A stretch of DNA of 64,000 nucleotides from Pseudomonadales bacterium (lineage in GTDB: Bacteria; Pseudomonadota; Gammaproteobacteria; Pseudomonadales; Azotimanducaceae): contig JALZVT010000020.1 of assembly GCA_023300545.1 (NCBI GenBank), positions 1 to 64,000 on the forward strand, written 5' to 3'. Position 1 is the stretch's first letter. The number at the start of each line of letters is the position of its first letter. The notes below the pieces were generated by a model. That model worked only from the letters and a program-made list of their open reading frames with translations. It had not been told where the DNA came from and did no database searches. Position numbers and translations under genes: made by a program. Shown here piece by piece: positions 9,151-18,738 of this stretch.

Positions 9151-10215
9151 ATCCTAGTCCTCGGCATCGAATCCTCCTGCGATGAAACCGGCCTCGCCCT
9201 CTACGATGGCGCCTCACAGCGCCTGCTCGGCAGCGTTTTGCACAGTCAGGTTGAGCTGCACAATAGGTATGGCGGCGTGGTGCCCGAACTGGCGTCGCGC
9301 GACCACATCCAGCGCATGACCCCCTTACTGAACGAACTATTGACCCAATGCGGGCGCTCTCTCGATGATCTCAACGCGGTCGCCTACACCAGCGGCCCCG
9401 GTTTGCTGGGCGCCTTGCTGGTGGGTGCTACCTTTGGCCGCAGCCTCGCCTGGAGCCTAAACCTTCCCGCGATTGGCGTACACCACATGGAAGGCCACCT
9501 GCTCGCCCCGTTGCTCGGCTCGCTGCACAATCACAGCGAAGCCGCCGAACGCCCCACTGATTTGCCCCAGATGCCGTTCACCGCACTGCTGGTGTCGGGC
9601 GGTCACACCCAGCTCATCAATGCCCATCAACTCGGGCACTACGAACTGCTTGGTGAATCCGTCGACGACGCGGCCGGCGAGGCCTTCGACAAAACCGCCA
9701 AACTGCTCGGCCTCGGCTACCCCGGCGGGCCGGCGTTAGCAAAAGCTGCTGCACAGGGCGATCCAACGCGGTTTATCTTTCCACGCCCAATGGTCGACCG
9801 CCCCGGTTGCGACTTCAGTTTCAGTGGTTTGAAAACCTTTGCCCGCAACACCATCAGCAAACTCGAACCCATCACCGACACCGACCGCGCTGATATCGCT
9901 CGCGCGTTCGAAGAAGCGGTTGTCGCCACGCTAACCATCAAGTGTCGGCGCGCCCTGGTAGAAACGGGCCATAACACTCTGGTTGTAGCCGGCGGCGTCG
10001 GCGCCAATGCACGACTGCGGGCAACCCTTGAAACCGAGCTGCGAAAAAAACTGACAGTTCGAGTCTGTTTTCCTGACTTTAACCTGTGCACTGACAACGG
10101 CGCGATGATTGCCTATGCGGGCTGGCGGCGCTTGCAGGCCGGGGCCAGCGAACCACTCGCAGTGCGAACCCGTGCACGCTGGCCACTGGCAGAGCTTGCG
10201 GCCGCTGATGCCTGA
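9151..10215 (+). CDS. tsaD: tRNA N6-adenosine threonylcarbamoyltransferase, apparent ATC start
   Basis: TsaD (formerly Gcp/YgjD) transfers threonylcarbamoyl to A37 of ANN-decoding tRNAs, working with TsaB, TsaC and TsaE. The product is about 354 residues and shows [11 protein letters not shown] at the N-terminus, the metal-binding HHMEGH motif, the VSGGHTQL strand and [10 protein letters not shown] near the end. No ATG, GTG or TTG exists in frame between the upstream stop (9121-9123) and TTG 9238, which would remove the N-terminal motif. The codon at 9151 is ATC. It aligns with Met1 of E. coli TsaD and has GGAG (9141-9144) six bases upstream, so ATC is probably the start. The 3' end overlaps folB by 8 bases. 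Confidence 0.93.
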   Translation: MLVLGIESSCDETGLALYDGASQRLLGSVLHSQVELHNRYGGVVPELASRDHIQRMTPLLNELLTQCGRSLDDLNAVAYTSGPGLLGALLVGATFGRSLAWSLNLPAIGVHHMEGHLLAPLLGSLHNHSEAAERPTDLPQMPFTALLVSGGHTQLINAHQLGHYELLGESVDDAAGEAFDKTAKLLGLGYPGGPALAKAAAQGDPTRFIFPRPMVDRPGCDFSFSGLKTFARNTISKLEPITDTDRADIARAFEEAVVATLTIKCRRALVETGHNTLVVAGGVGANARLRATLETELRKKLTVRVCFPDFNLCTDNGAMIAYAGWRRLQAGASEPLAVRTRARWPLAELAAADA

Positions 10216-10606
10216 GCAGACATCAACCCACGATGAGATCAACAGCGCGCCAACCGACACGCTGTTTCTGCACGCTCTTCGAGTAGAAACCATCATCGGC
10301 GTGTTCGATTGGGAACGCGACGTGCAGCAAGAACTCTTATTCGATATCCAACTGCGCATCGATATGCGAGCCGCCGCGAACAGCGACGCTCTGCACGACG
10401 CCATCAGCTATGTCGATGTGGCCGAGGAAGTCACTAAAGTCACTCAGGAGCGCGCCGCCAAATTGCTCGAGTTTCTAGCCGAAGAGGTCAGCACAGCCTT
10501 GTTTGCGCGCTGGCCGATTCAACAACTCACGTTACGTATCACCAAACCCACCGCCGTCGCTGCCGCTCAGGGCGTCGGTGTTGAGATCACTCGCAACCGC
10601 CGCTAG
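10208..10606 (+). CDS. folB: dihydroneopterin aldolase
   Basis: FolB cleaves 7,8-dihydroneopterin to 6-hydroxymethyl-dihydropterin in folate synthesis. The 132-residue product shows [14 protein letters not shown] near the N-terminus, [10 protein letters not shown] in the middle and the TLRITKP strand near the end, all typical. The frame is open further upstream, but ATG 10208 (MPEQTS) is the sensible start and gives normal length. It overlaps tsaD by 8 bases. The plsY and folK genes that flank folB in Pseudomonas are not here. Confidence 0.92.
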   Translation: MPEQTSTHDEINSAPTDTLFLHALRVETIIGVFDWERDVQQELLFDIQLRIDMRAAANSDALHDAISYVDVAEEVTKVTQERAAKLLEFLAEEVSTALFARWPIQQLTLRITKPTAVAAAQGVGVEITRNRR

Positions 10607-10611
10607 CGGCG
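10598..10611. terminator. 14-bp GC palindrome at the folB/cca convergence
   Basis: CGCCGC-TA-GCGGCG forms a perfect stem, with the folB TAG stop in its centre. It lies between two converging genes (folB and cca, 11 bases apart), so it may slow or end transcription. There is no clear T-run, so this is a weak call. Confidence 0.3.
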
Positions 10612-10617
10612 TCTTGG

Positions 10618-11727
10618 TTACCGAGCGCTCTGAATTTGCGAACAACGCAGGCTGGCAATCGCATCGCCAAGTGCTTTACCTTGCGGAGGCGGCTCTCCCG
10701 CCGTGATAGCCGCATTAATTGCCGCTTCAGCGCCGAGCCCACCGAGTGCCGTCGCAAGCCGCGCCAGCGCGCCAGACTCAAACTCGCCGAGGGCGTCTTC
10801 AAGCAACGCCAAAATTTCCAAAAAGTCATCACGCCGCTCTTGGGCATCCAACTGCAACGCGCCAGCGCGCTGCAAGGCGCGCAACAGAACTGCAGGCTCC
10901 GCAGTTCGCCAGCCAAACAGAGTCTGGCCGTCATTGGCGACGGTGCTGCCGACTCGCTCAAACCGCTTTGGTGTTTTCAACCGACGCCCAAAACCGGCAA
11001 GCGCTGCTGGCTCCAAAAGCAATCCAAGTCCCGCGTAACGCTGCACTGCCGACGCTCCGGGCCAATGCACCAGCGCCTCATCACGCAGCGCCAGAAACTC
11101 ATCAAACCAAGGGCCAAGCGCCGCTACCTGCACAAGACTACGAACGAAGGTTGCCGCCCCCGGACAATCGAGCGCCTTGTGAAACTCCTGCCACACGCGT
11201 TCGGCGGGCAATTCAGCCAGCGCGTCCGCCGCGGCCATACGGCGCAACAGAGTCTGAGTTTCGGGTGCAATCGAAAATCCAAGCTGGGCCGCAAACCGGG
11301 CCACTCTCAACACCCGCAACGGATCTTCCGAAAAAGCCTCAGACACGTGCCGCAACAGACCATCACGCAAATCCTGTTCACCACCATAGGGATCAACCAG
11401 GCTGCCATCAGGTTTTTGCGCTAACGCGTTAACGGTTAAATCTCGCCGCAACAAATCCTCTTCCAAAGTGACATCTACGCCGGCATGACACTCAAACCCC
11501 TGATGTCCCGCGCCCGTCTTGCGCTCGGTTCGCGCAAGCGCGTACTCCTCGTGAGTTTCCGGGTGCAAAAACACGGGAAAGTCCTTACCCACTTGCGTGT
11601 AGCCTGCCGCCAACATGGCCTCTGGCGTTTGCCCAACCACCACCCAGTCTCTATCTTTAACCAGGCGCCCCAACAGCCCATCACGAACGGCGCCACCCAC
11701 TAAAAAGGTACCCTCAGTAATCGCCAC
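10618..11727 (-). CDS. cca: CCA tRNA nucleotidyltransferase (short form)
   Basis: This enzyme adds or repairs the 3'-CCA of tRNAs. The 369-residue product starts with [22 protein letters not shown] and the [10 protein letters not shown] segment, close to E. coli Cca, and has the [15 protein letters not shown] helix. It is shorter than the roughly 410-residue E. coli enzyme, and the C-terminal HD phosphohydrolase motifs are not visible, so it is probably a form without that domain. Start is GTG with AGGAGCG upstream. It lies one base after apaH on the same strand. A long antisense frame (10636-11424) is a codon-bias shadow. Confidence 0.95.
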   Translation of the reverse strand: MAITEGTFLVGGAVRDGLLGRLVKDRDWVVVGQTPEAMLAAGYTQVGKDFPVFLHPETHEEYALARTERKTGAGHQGFECHAGVDVTLEEDLLRRDLTVNALAQKPDGSLVDPYGGEQDLRDGLLRHVSEAFSEDPLRVLRVARFAAQLGFSIAPETQTLLRRMAAADALAELPAERVWQEFHKALDCPGAATFVRSLVQVAALGPWFDEFLALRDEALVHWPGASAVQRYAGLGLLLEPAALAGFGRRLKTPKRFERVGSTVANDGQTLFGWRTAEPAVLLRALQRAGALQLDAQERRDDFLEILALLEDALGEFESGALARLATALGGLGAEAAINAAITAGEPPPQGKALGDAIASLRCSQIQSAR

Positions 11728-11728
11728 G

Positions 11729-12550
11729 TTATCGCTCCTGCTTTCGACTTGGCACGGCGGTCAGTTCGCCGGTCGTAAGGCACAGCGCGGTGAGTTCGCG
11801 CCCCCAGACGCATCCGGTATCGAGCGCCGCAACCTCAGGGTTATCCGCCACGCCTTCGAGTGCTGCCCAGTGACCAAACGCAACCTTCGCTGCCAACGGC
11901 GCGGGACGCGGTTGCGCAAACCAGGGCAACAGCCCATCAGCTAAATCTTGCGGCGCGCCTTTGCGCTCAAATTCCAGTTCACCATCCTCGGCAATCAAAC
12001 GCATCCGAGTGAAATAATTCACGATGCACCGTACCCGATCCAGCCCACTCAATGAGTCCTGCCAGTTCGCCGGGGTGTTGCCGTACATGCCGGCAAAAAA
12101 CTCAGGCCCGTGAGTGCCGCTGTAATACTCGTGGGCCTCAGCCGCCCGCGCCAATACCGCAGTCAATGACCACCTGGGCGGCACACCGGCATGCACCATC
12201 AGCCAGCCGAGAGCCGCATCGTGATGCACCAGCGGCTGGCCACGCAGCCAGCGAGCAAGCTCATCCACGTCATGGGCACCCATCAATTCATCCAACGTAT
12301 CGGTGCGCCGCGGATTGTGCCCGCCATAGTGAATCGCCAAAAAGTGTAAATCGTGATTGCCAAGCACCACACGGCAAGCCGAACCCAGCTCCCGCGCAAG
12401 ACGCAGTGTCGCAAGCGATGCGGGGCCGCGATTGATTAGATCACCCACCAACCACAGTGCATCGCGAGAGCGATCAAAGTTCACGGCAACGAGCAGGTCC
12501 TGCAGCTCATCCGCACAACCCTGCACATCACCAACCGCGTAGGTGGCCAT
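11729..12550 (-). CDS. apaH: bis(5'-nucleosyl)-tetraphosphatase, symmetrical
   Basis: ApaH hydrolyses Ap4A to two ADP and also decaps Np4-capped RNA in E. coli. The 273-residue product carries the metallophosphatase motifs GDVQGC (residues 7-12), GDLINRGP and LGNHDLHFL, and a later GHWAALEG. It lies 11 bases after apaG and directly before cca. In most relatives apaG-apaH follow rsmA directly; here a kinase gene on the other strand separates them from rsmA. Confidence 0.96.
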   Translation of the reverse strand: MATYAVGDVQGCADELQDLLVAVNFDRSRDALWLVGDLINRGPASLATLRLARELGSACRVVLGNHDLHFLAIHYGGHNPRRTDTLDELMGAHDVDELARWLRGQPLVHHDAALGWLMVHAGVPPRWSLTAVLARAAEAHEYYSGTHGPEFFAGMYGNTPANWQDSLSGLDRVRCIVNYFTRMRLIAEDGELEFERKGAPQDLADGLLPWFAQPRPAPLAAKVAFGHWAALEGVADNPEVAALDTGCVWGRELTALCLTTGELTAVPSRKQER

Positions 12551-12561
12551 CGCGCGCGTAC

Positions 12562-12930
12562 CTAGTGAACGGCGTTTGGCCGAGACAGACCAAAGGTTGG
12601 AATAGGCACATCAAACAGCGCGCCGGTGTCGTCCTCAAATTCATAGGTGCCACGCATGCTGCCGACCTCAGTCTCCAGCACCGCACCACTCGTATATCGA
12701 AACAACTGTCCAGGCTCGAGACGGGGTTGCTCGCCGACAACCCCCGGCCCCTTAACCTCATGCTCGTCGCCATTGCCGTCCGCGATAATCCAGTGCCGAT
12801 TAAGCAGCCGGGCGGGCGTCTCGGAGCCATTCGCGATCGTAATGGTATAAGCGAACACATAACGGTGCTCAGCAGGCCTGGAATCATCCTCGACGTACTG
12901 GGTGTCTACTTGAATCTCTATTGCACTCAT
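12562..12930 (-). CDS. apaG: ApaG protein (Co2+/Mg2+ efflux-associated family)
   Basis: ApaG is a small beta-sandwich protein of uncertain role, linked to cobalt resistance and to Ap4A metabolism through its neighbour apaH. The 122-residue product has the family pattern: YTITIANGS, RHWIIADGNG, the GPGVVGEQP loop and RGTYEF near the end. The frame extends to 12960, but ATG 12930 (MSAIEIQV) gives the normal family length of about 125 residues. It is first in an apaG-apaH-cca minus-strand unit, separated from rsmA by a kinase gene. Confidence 0.95.
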   Translation of the reverse strand: MSAIEIQVDTQYVEDDSRPAEHRYVFAYTITIANGSETPARLLNRHWIIADGNGDEHEVKGPGVVGEQPRLEPGQLFRYTSGAVLETEVGSMRGTYEFEDDTGALFDVPIPTFGLSRPNAVH

Positions 12931-13118
12931 TCGCCTGTCACCTGAATATGTCATGACCACAAGGTCTGCACGACGGATAATAGCCGCTAGTGTAGCGCCC
13001 TATCAGCAAATAAGGCGCGTTATGATGGCAGGGATAAGCGCAGAACCCCGTGGGGTCGGTGTTTGCTACTCAATAACCGAGGCGTCCAAAGCGCCCAGAG
13101 CGTGAAGAGGTTACTCGA

Positions 13119-15572
13119 TTGGATACTAAGGTCACAAAGCCCATCGATCTGGTTGGGCAGGTCATTGGCAGTTACCACATCACCTCACGGCTCGGTAGAG
13201 GCGGCATGGCAGACGTTTACAAAGCCCTGCACACCGACCTCAAAGTGCATCGCGCCATCAAGTTCATTCGCCCCGAATTTGTCACGTCTGAAGATTTTGT
13301 AACACGCTTCCAAAAAGAAGCTCAGGCCGTCGCTCAGCTTGAGCACCCCAACATCGTGCGCATCCACGACTTTGGCAACGTCGACAACCAGTTTTTTATG
13401 GTTATGCAGTTTGTTGAAGGGCTCGACCTGAAACACCAGCTTGCCAACACTGGCGCGATCGACGCTGACGCGGCCATCGATCTGGTAATCCCCGTCTCCG
13501 CAGCGCTCTCATACGCGCACGAACGCGACCTTATTCATCGGGACATCAAACCCGAGAACATTATGCTCGGGCAAAAAAACGAACCCATTCTTATGGACTT
13601 CGGCATTGCCAAACTGCTGACGGAAAACACCGCACTCACCCAAACCGGTGTTGGCATCGGTACGCCAGCCTACATGGCGCCAGAACAGGCACAAGGTCTG
13701 ACCATCACACCAGCAACCGACATTTATGCGCTGGGCGTGGTCTTGTACGAGCTGGTTACTGGCCGACAGCCTTACAGCGCAGATACCCCCATCGCCGTTA
13801 TGCTCAAAGCCATTAGCGACCCTCTACCTTTGCCGCGCGACATTAACCCTGAGATCAGCGAAGACCTGCAAGCAGTGATACTAAAAAGTACTGCAAAAGA
13901 CCCTCTCGCTCGCTATCAGAGCGCAGACGAATTTGCCGCAGACCTACGCGCCGTGCGGGGCGGCAGTCAACCAACTATCGCACGCACCGCTCCAGTCGCA
14001 GCCTCCGCTGGCGCGACCAACACCGCAGCCGCAACGGTGGTTCAGAGCGCACCGGCAACAAAGCCAACGTCAATTGCAGCAAAATTTGTGCGCGCAATGG
14101 CCTGGGTCGGCGGCCTGGCTCTGATGAGCGCCCTCGGCGCCGGTTACTGGTGGTGGCACTCAGCATCAGACTCAGACTTAAAGCCAGCCATCGACACGCC
14201 CACAGCACCACAACCCACTTCACCACTACCCACTTCGCCACAAACCACTTCGGCCAATCCGTCTGTCACCGAGCCACCACCCAATCGCGTAACCAAAACT
14301 TCAAACCCAACTACAACGACAGCCCCCGTTACAAAAAAACGAGCCCCCCAGATACAACAACTCACGGGCGGCGAGGCGGGTGTGATCTACGAATACCGTG
14401 ACCTGCTCACACCCGGCGAAGTTGTGGAAAGCACGCTGAAGCTAGAAAAAGGCGAAGCTGTGTACCTGCGTGTGCACAGCGCTGAAAAAACCACCGACAT
14501 CAAACTCATGCAGCCCGACGGCCGCAAGGCGTTGTTTAGCCAATACAGCAACGCAGGCCCCTTCTTTGCCAAAACGGCTGGCGAACACAGAATGTCGATG
14601 CAGCTGCGTGGCAAAGATGGGGGCGCCATTGATATGCAAATCATCCGCGTAAACCCTGCGATGAAAGCACCCGGCGACGTCAACTTTGGCGACTACACCG
14701 CAGGCACTACCGAGTGGCCCGGACAACAATTGAACTATCAGGTAGCACTAACAAGCGGTGACTCGCTGTATCTCGAAGTACTGAGATCCAGTAATACCAC
14801 TGATTTTACTTTGCGCTCTCTCGATGATCGCAAGAACATCTTTTCGGCCTATCAGAATAGCGGCCCCCACCGCATCTCAACCACAGGCATTCATGAGCTC
14901 TATGCCGACCCGCGCCGCGAAAAACTAACCGACTACGAATTTATCTTGCACAAACTAAATCCTGCGGTCATTAACGGTGGAGACTACCTCCTTAATAGCT
15001 GGGCAACAGCAGCAACAGCTCAGCCCGGCCAACAGGTCAGTTACGCCGTCGAGCTAACGGCGAACGATGTCGTGTTTTTGGAGATCACCAAAACAAGCAA
15101 CACCACAGACTTTGTTCTAACCAGCCCCAGTGGACGCGATACGGTCTTTTCAAGTTACAACGACACCGGACCACATCAGGTAAAACAATCGGGCACTTAC
15201 CAGCTAACTGCAGACCCGCGTCGCGAAAAACTGTCTGAATACGAATTCAAATTGCACCGCCTCGCGCCTGCGATTCTCCAAGGTGGCAAACTAGCGCTCG
15301 ACCAAACCGTCACTGCCAACACAACACAGCCCGGCCAAATCGCCCACTACGAACTGGCCTTAACGAAGCCAGCCAACGTTGCTTTGGAAGTGATCTCGAC
15401 AACACACACCACAGACTTCACATTGAAGTCGGCCGATGGCCGATCAAATATTTTCTCAAGTTATAGCTCGGTAGAGGCGCAGCTTCTGCAACCCGGCACA
15501 TATCAGCTTATCGCCGACCCTCGAAACAGCAAAACCAGCGACTTCGAGTTTCGATTCACAAGCAAGCCCTAA
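13119..15572 (+). CDS. receptor-type serine/threonine protein kinase with four C-terminal repeats
   Basis: This is an 817-residue Hanks-type kinase. The catalytic domain spans about residues 18-280: Gly loop GRGGMADVY (26-34), ATP lysine in AIK (48), HRDIKPEN (140-147), DFG (160-162) and APE (187-189), so it looks active. An Ala/Thr linker leads to one membrane segment (about 324-345) ending in WWW. A long Pro/Thr/Ser region follows, then four repeats of about 100 residues (roughly 420-515, 517-616, 617-716, 717-817) that share a YxVxLxxGDxxxLE...TTDFxL...RxxIFSxY...TYxLxADPR pattern. These are not PASTA repeats. Start is TTG with AGAGG eight bases upstream. The gene lies opposite to and inside the rsmA-apaG neighbourhood; no partner phosphatase was seen. 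The signal and substrates are unknown. Confidence 0.93.
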   Translation: MDTKVTKPIDLVGQVIGSYHITSRLGRGGMADVYKALHTDLKVHRAIKFIRPEFVTSEDFVTRFQKEAQAVAQLEHPNIVRIHDFGNVDNQFFMVMQFVEGLDLKHQLANTGAIDADAAIDLVIPVSAALSYAHERDLIHRDIKPENIMLGQKNEPILMDFGIAKLLTENTALTQTGVGIGTPAYMAPEQAQGLTITPATDIYALGVVLYELVTGRQPYSADTPIAVMLKAISDPLPLPRDINPEISEDLQAVILKSTAKDPLARYQSADEFAADLRAVRGGSQPTIARTAPVAASAGATNTAAATVVQSAPATKPTSIAAKFVRAMAWVGGLALMSALGAGYWWWHSASDSDLKPAIDTPTAPQPTSPLPTSPQTTSANPSVTEPPPNRVTKTSNPTTTTAPVTKKRAPQIQQLTGGEAGVIYEYRDLLTPGEVVESTLKLEKGEAVYLRVHSAEKTTDIKLMQPDGRKALFSQYSNAGPFFAKTAGEHRMSMQLRGKDGGAIDMQIIRVNPAMKAPGDVNFGDYTAGTTEWPGQQLNYQVALTSGDSLYLEVLRSSNTTDFTLRSLDDRKNIFSAYQNSGPHRISTTGIHELYADPRREKLTDYEFILHKLNPAVINGGDYLLNSWATAATAQPGQQVSYAVELTANDVVFLEITKTSNTTDFVLTSPSGRDTVFSSYNDTGPHQVKQSGTYQLTADPRREKLSEYEFKLHRLAPAILQGGKLALDQTVTANTTQPGQIAHYELALTKPANVALEVISTTHTTDFTLKSADGRSNIFSSYSSVEAQLLQPGTYQLIADPRNSKTSDFEFRFTSKP

Positions 15573-15591
15573 GCACGACACCCGAAGTTAT

Positions 15592-16374
15592 TTAGCTAGA
15601 CTGCTGAACCGATGCCGTCGGATTTTCAAAACTGTGGTTGGCGAGCGCAACAAACTGCTCAACGCTTAATTGCTCGGCACGCTGACGGCCTTCGAGCCCA
15701 AATGCCGAAAAATCGAATTCATAAGCGCGCAGCGAATTGTTCAGCGTTTTACGCCGCTGTCCAAACGCTGCAGCCACCACTCGCCGCAACTCGTCTTTAC
15801 TCTTAACGGGTATCGGCTGGGCCAGCGGCGTCATCCGCACCACTTGCGACATCACCTTCGGCGGCGGGTTAAACGCTGATGGCTCGACATCAAACAGCGA
15901 CTCAATATGCCAGTTAAGCTGCAACATCACGCTCAAACGCCCCCAGGCTTTACTGCCAGGGCTTGCCGCTAAGCGCTCGGCCATTTCTTTTTGCAACATG
16001 AAGTGCATGTCGCGCACCTGAGTTGAATAGTCGGCGAGTTTCAACAATAGCGGCGATGACAGATTGTAGGGGAGATTACCCACCAGGCGCCACTCGCCAT
16101 CAACGAGCGTGGTATCAAGATCAACCGCAAGAATGTCGCCTTCGGTTAACCGCAAATTAGCAAACCGACGTTCGAGTGACGCAATCAAATCACGATCAAG
16201 CTCAACCGCATGCAACGTCTCAAGCTCGCCACACAACAGTTGCGTCAGCGCACCCCGACCCGGGCCAATCTCCAGCATTCGATCGCCCGACCGCGGCGCA
16301 ATAGAGCGCGCGATCGCATCCAGCACCTGCTCGTCGACCAGAAAATGTTGACCAAATCGTTTCCGTGCACGCAC
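15592..16374 (-). CDS. rsmA: 16S rRNA (adenine1518/1519-N6) dimethyltransferase
   Basis: RsmA/KsgA dimethylates two adjacent adenines near the 16S 3' end and checks small-subunit maturation. The 260-residue product opens with RKRFGQHFL, has the SAM-binding motif EIGPGRGALT near residue 36, and the catalytic NLPYN motif near residue 98. It starts four bases after the pdxA stop, so it is the last gene of the lptD-surA-pdxA-rsmA operon. It converges with the kinase gene, with 19 bases between the stops. Confidence 0.97.
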   Translation of the reverse strand: MRARKRFGQHFLVDEQVLDAIARSIAPRSGDRMLEIGPGRGALTQLLCGELETLHAVELDRDLIASLERRFANLRLTEGDILAVDLDTTLVDGEWRLVGNLPYNLSSPLLLKLADYSTQVRDMHFMLQKEMAERLAASPGSKAWGRLSVMLQLNWHIESLFDVEPSAFNPPPKVMSQVVRMTPLAQPIPVKSKDELRRVVAAAFGQRRKTLNNSLRAYEFDFSAFGLEGRQRAEQLSVEQFVALANHSFENPTASVQQSS

Positions 16375-16377
16375 TAC

Positions 16378-17352
16378 TTAACCTCTAGATCCGGCAGTCA
16401 GCACCAGCTGATCAGCCAACGTTAACGCCGCCTCAAAGCTCCCAGCAGCCGCCAGGCCACTGCCCGCAATGTCTAACGCCGTGCCGTGATCAACGCTGGT
16501 GCGTACAAACGGCAAACCTAGGGTGACATTCACCGCATGACCAAAGCCTGCGTACTTGAGCACCGGCAATCCTTGATCATGATACATCGCCAGTACCGCA
16601 TCGACCCCAACCAAACGCTCGGGTGTAAATAATGTGTCCGCCGGCAGTGGCCCCAGCACATCGATCCCCGCCGCACGTAGCTCGGCGCAAGCAGGCTCAA
16701 TAATATCAATTTCTTCACGCCCCAAATGGCCACCCTCACCCGCGTGCGGATTCAATCCCGTGAACGCAATAGTGGGCTTGGCAATGCCAAACCGACGAGA
16801 TAAATCATGGGCGAGTATTTTTCCTCGACGAACGAGCAGTGGAATCGACAACGCATCTGCAACGGCGCGCAACGGCAAATGGGTTGTCGCCAAAGCGACT
16901 CTAAACGTATCGGCCACCAGCAACATCACTACGTCGTCAGCACCACCGCGCTCGCACAGAAATTCGGTATGTCCCGTAAACGGGATCCCGGCCTCGTTCA
17001 TAATGGATTTTTGCATCGGCCCGGTAACCAGGCCCGCAAAGTGCCCAGCCAGCACCCCGTCCACGGCACGTGCAAGTGCCTCAAGCGTTGCCGACGCGTT
17101 CGCTGGGTCTAGCACACCGGGTTGCACGGGCTTAGCAAGCGGCACATCAACAACAGTGAGCGACCCGGCTTCAGCGCTGGGTGCCGCCAAGTCGGTGGTT
17201 AGCGTCAGTGGCAGATCGAGCAAGGCCGCGCGTGCCTTAAGCATCGACGCTGAACCGACAGCAACCCAGGTTGTGCTGCGATCGTGTTGCGCAAGCTGGA
17301 TAACCAGATCAGGACCAATCCCCGCAGGTTCACCGGGCGTTACGGCTAACAC
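16378..17352 (-). CDS. pdxA: 4-hydroxythreonine-4-phosphate dehydrogenase
   Basis: PdxA oxidises 4-phosphohydroxy-L-threonine in the DXP-dependent route to pyridoxal phosphate. The 324-residue product starts TPGEPAGIGPD, has the GHTEFL metal-site segment, GLNPHAGEGGHLG with its conserved His, and MYHDQGLPVLK with the third metal His. Length is typical. Start is GTG at 17352. It lies 24 bases after surA and 3 bases before rsmA, matching the usual gammaproteobacterial operon. Confidence 0.97.
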   Translation of the reverse strand: MLAVTPGEPAGIGPDLVIQLAQHDRSTTWVAVGSASMLKARAALLDLPLTLTTDLAAPSAEAGSLTVVDVPLAKPVQPGVLDPANASATLEALARAVDGVLAGHFAGLVTGPMQKSIMNEAGIPFTGHTEFLCERGGADDVVMLLVADTFRVALATTHLPLRAVADALSIPLLVRRGKILAHDLSRRFGIAKPTIAFTGLNPHAGEGGHLGREEIDIIEPACAELRAAGIDVLGPLPADTLFTPERLVGVDAVLAMYHDQGLPVLKYAGFGHAVNVTLGLPFVRTSVDHGTALDIAGSGLAAAGSFEAALTLADQLVLTAGSRG

Positions 17353-17376
17353 GACCTTTGCTTCTCTTTTTTTGGC

Positions 17377-18738
17377 TTAGCGCGCCGCACCTTGCATGCG
17401 CATTTCGACATAAGCCTCGTCGCGAATTTCTTTCAGCCATTTCTGCAGCTCATCTTCAAAACGCTGCTTGTGCAGTATCTGCACGGCCTTGTTCTTCATT
17501 GATTCTTCGCTCATATCTTCCATACGACGCTCTTGCACCTCAAGAATGTGCCAACCGAATTTGCTGCGAAACGGCTTAGTCAGCGTGTTCAACTCAGTAG
17601 AATCGACCATCGCCGCAAACGCTGGAACAAAGTCGCTCGACGACGACCAACCAAGGTCGCCACCTTTAAGCGCACTACCAGGGTCTTCAGAGTGCTTTTT
17701 GGCCAAAGCGGCAAAATCACCGCCTGCTTTAAGCGCGTCGAATACTTCGTTTATTTCCGTTTTAGTTTCGGCTTCGGTACGAATCTCGCTGGCCTGCATA
17801 AGAATGTGGCGCGAAAGAGTTTGCTGTTCTTTTTCGGTGCTTGAGCCACGACGTTCTAGCAATTGAATAATATGCAACCCACGACCACTCTTGATGGGCT
17901 CTGAGGTTTGTCCAGCCGTCATGTCCAGAACCCTCTCGCTGAACAGACTCGGCAGCTCACCTGCTCGACGCCAACCAAGGTCACCGCCTTCAAGCGCGCG
18001 GCCACCCGCTGAATTGGTAATCGCTATAGGACCAAACTCGGCGCCGTCACGCAGTTGCGCAACAATATCTGCGGCCGTGTCAGTCGCCTTCTGCCGAGAC
18101 TCATCATCCGCGTCTTCCGCGACTTCCAGCAAAATATGACCCACACGGAATTGATCCGATAGCAGCGCTTCGTAATAGGGAGAATCGATGATCGCCTCGA
18201 CGTCCTGCTCGCTGATCTGAATGCGCCGATTCACAAGCGCTCGCTGCACGCGCGTGATGATCATCTCGCGGCGAATCTGCTCGCGAAATTCGCCATAAGC
18301 CAAACCGTCTTGAATCAGGGCCGCTCGAAACTGGTTCAAGTCCATATTGTTTTGCTGGGCAAAATTAGCAACGGCCTGAGTGAGCGACTCATCGTCAATT
18401 TCAATACCCCGACGCGAAGCCTCTTGGAGTTGCACACTTTCAATAATGAGACGCTCAAGAATCTGACTGAGCAGCACGTCGTTGGGCGGCGGCTCGATAT
18501 TAGCGGCGGCCATCTGATCGCGCACCGTGGTTAATCGGGTCAACACCTCAGAGCCCAGCACCACATCGTCCTCCACCACGGCCACAATACGGTCGAGTTC
18601 ACGCAGAACACCGTGCGCAGGCACGGTGAATGGCAGGGCAACCAGCAAGCTGCTCAGTACAACGCGGCAAAGCGTCGGCGCAAAGCGGGCCTGTGCGGTC
18701 TGTTTAGCAGTGGCGCGGTTAAAAACGGTTCGAATCAT
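17377..18738 (-). CDS. surA: periplasmic peptidyl-prolyl isomerase and outer-membrane protein chaperone SurA
   Basis: SurA carries unfolded outer-membrane proteins, LptD among them, across the periplasm to the BAM complex. From ATG 18738 the product is 453 residues: a basic N-region, hydrophobic signal segment (VVLSSLLVALPF), a SurA N-terminal domain (VAVVEDDVVLGSEV), and two parvulin domains starting around FRVGHILLEV and LSRHILMQAS, each with GGDLGW. ATG 18762 is also in frame; 18738 is preferred for the signal peptide and an AGAGGA upstream. It overlaps the 3' end of lptD by 20 bases, so expression of chaperone and client is probably coupled. Confidence 0.96.
   Translation of the reverse strand: MIRTVFNRATAKQTAQARFAPTLCRVVLSSLLVALPFTVPAHGVLRELDRIVAVVEDDVVLGSEVLTRLTTVRDQMAAANIEPPPNDVLLSQILERLIIESVQLQEASRRGIEIDDESLTQAVANFAQQNNMDLNQFRAALIQDGLAYGEFREQIRREMIITRVQRALVNRRIQISEQDVEAIIDSPYYEALLSDQFRVGHILLEVAEDADDESRQKATDTAADIVAQLRDGAEFGPIAITNSAGGRALEGGDLGWRRAGELPSLFSERVLDMTAGQTSEPIKSGRGLHIIQLLERRGSSTEKEQQTLSRHILMQASEIRTEAETKTEINEVFDALKAGGDFAALAKKHSEDPGSALKGGDLGWSSSSDFVPAFAAMVDSTELNTLTKPFRSKFGWHILEVQERRMEDMSEESMKNKAVQILHKQRFEDELQKWLKEIRDEAYVEMRMQGAAR

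Noticed and set aside
9238-9240. TTG 9238 as the start of tsaD
   Set aside because: It would delete about 29 residues including the conserved N-terminal [11 protein letters not shown] motif.
10636-11432. Long plus-strand frames (262 and 237 codons) opposite cca
   Set aside because: They have no recognisable domains, are Arg/Ser/Ala-rich and mirror the cca codons; cca itself has complete family motifs.
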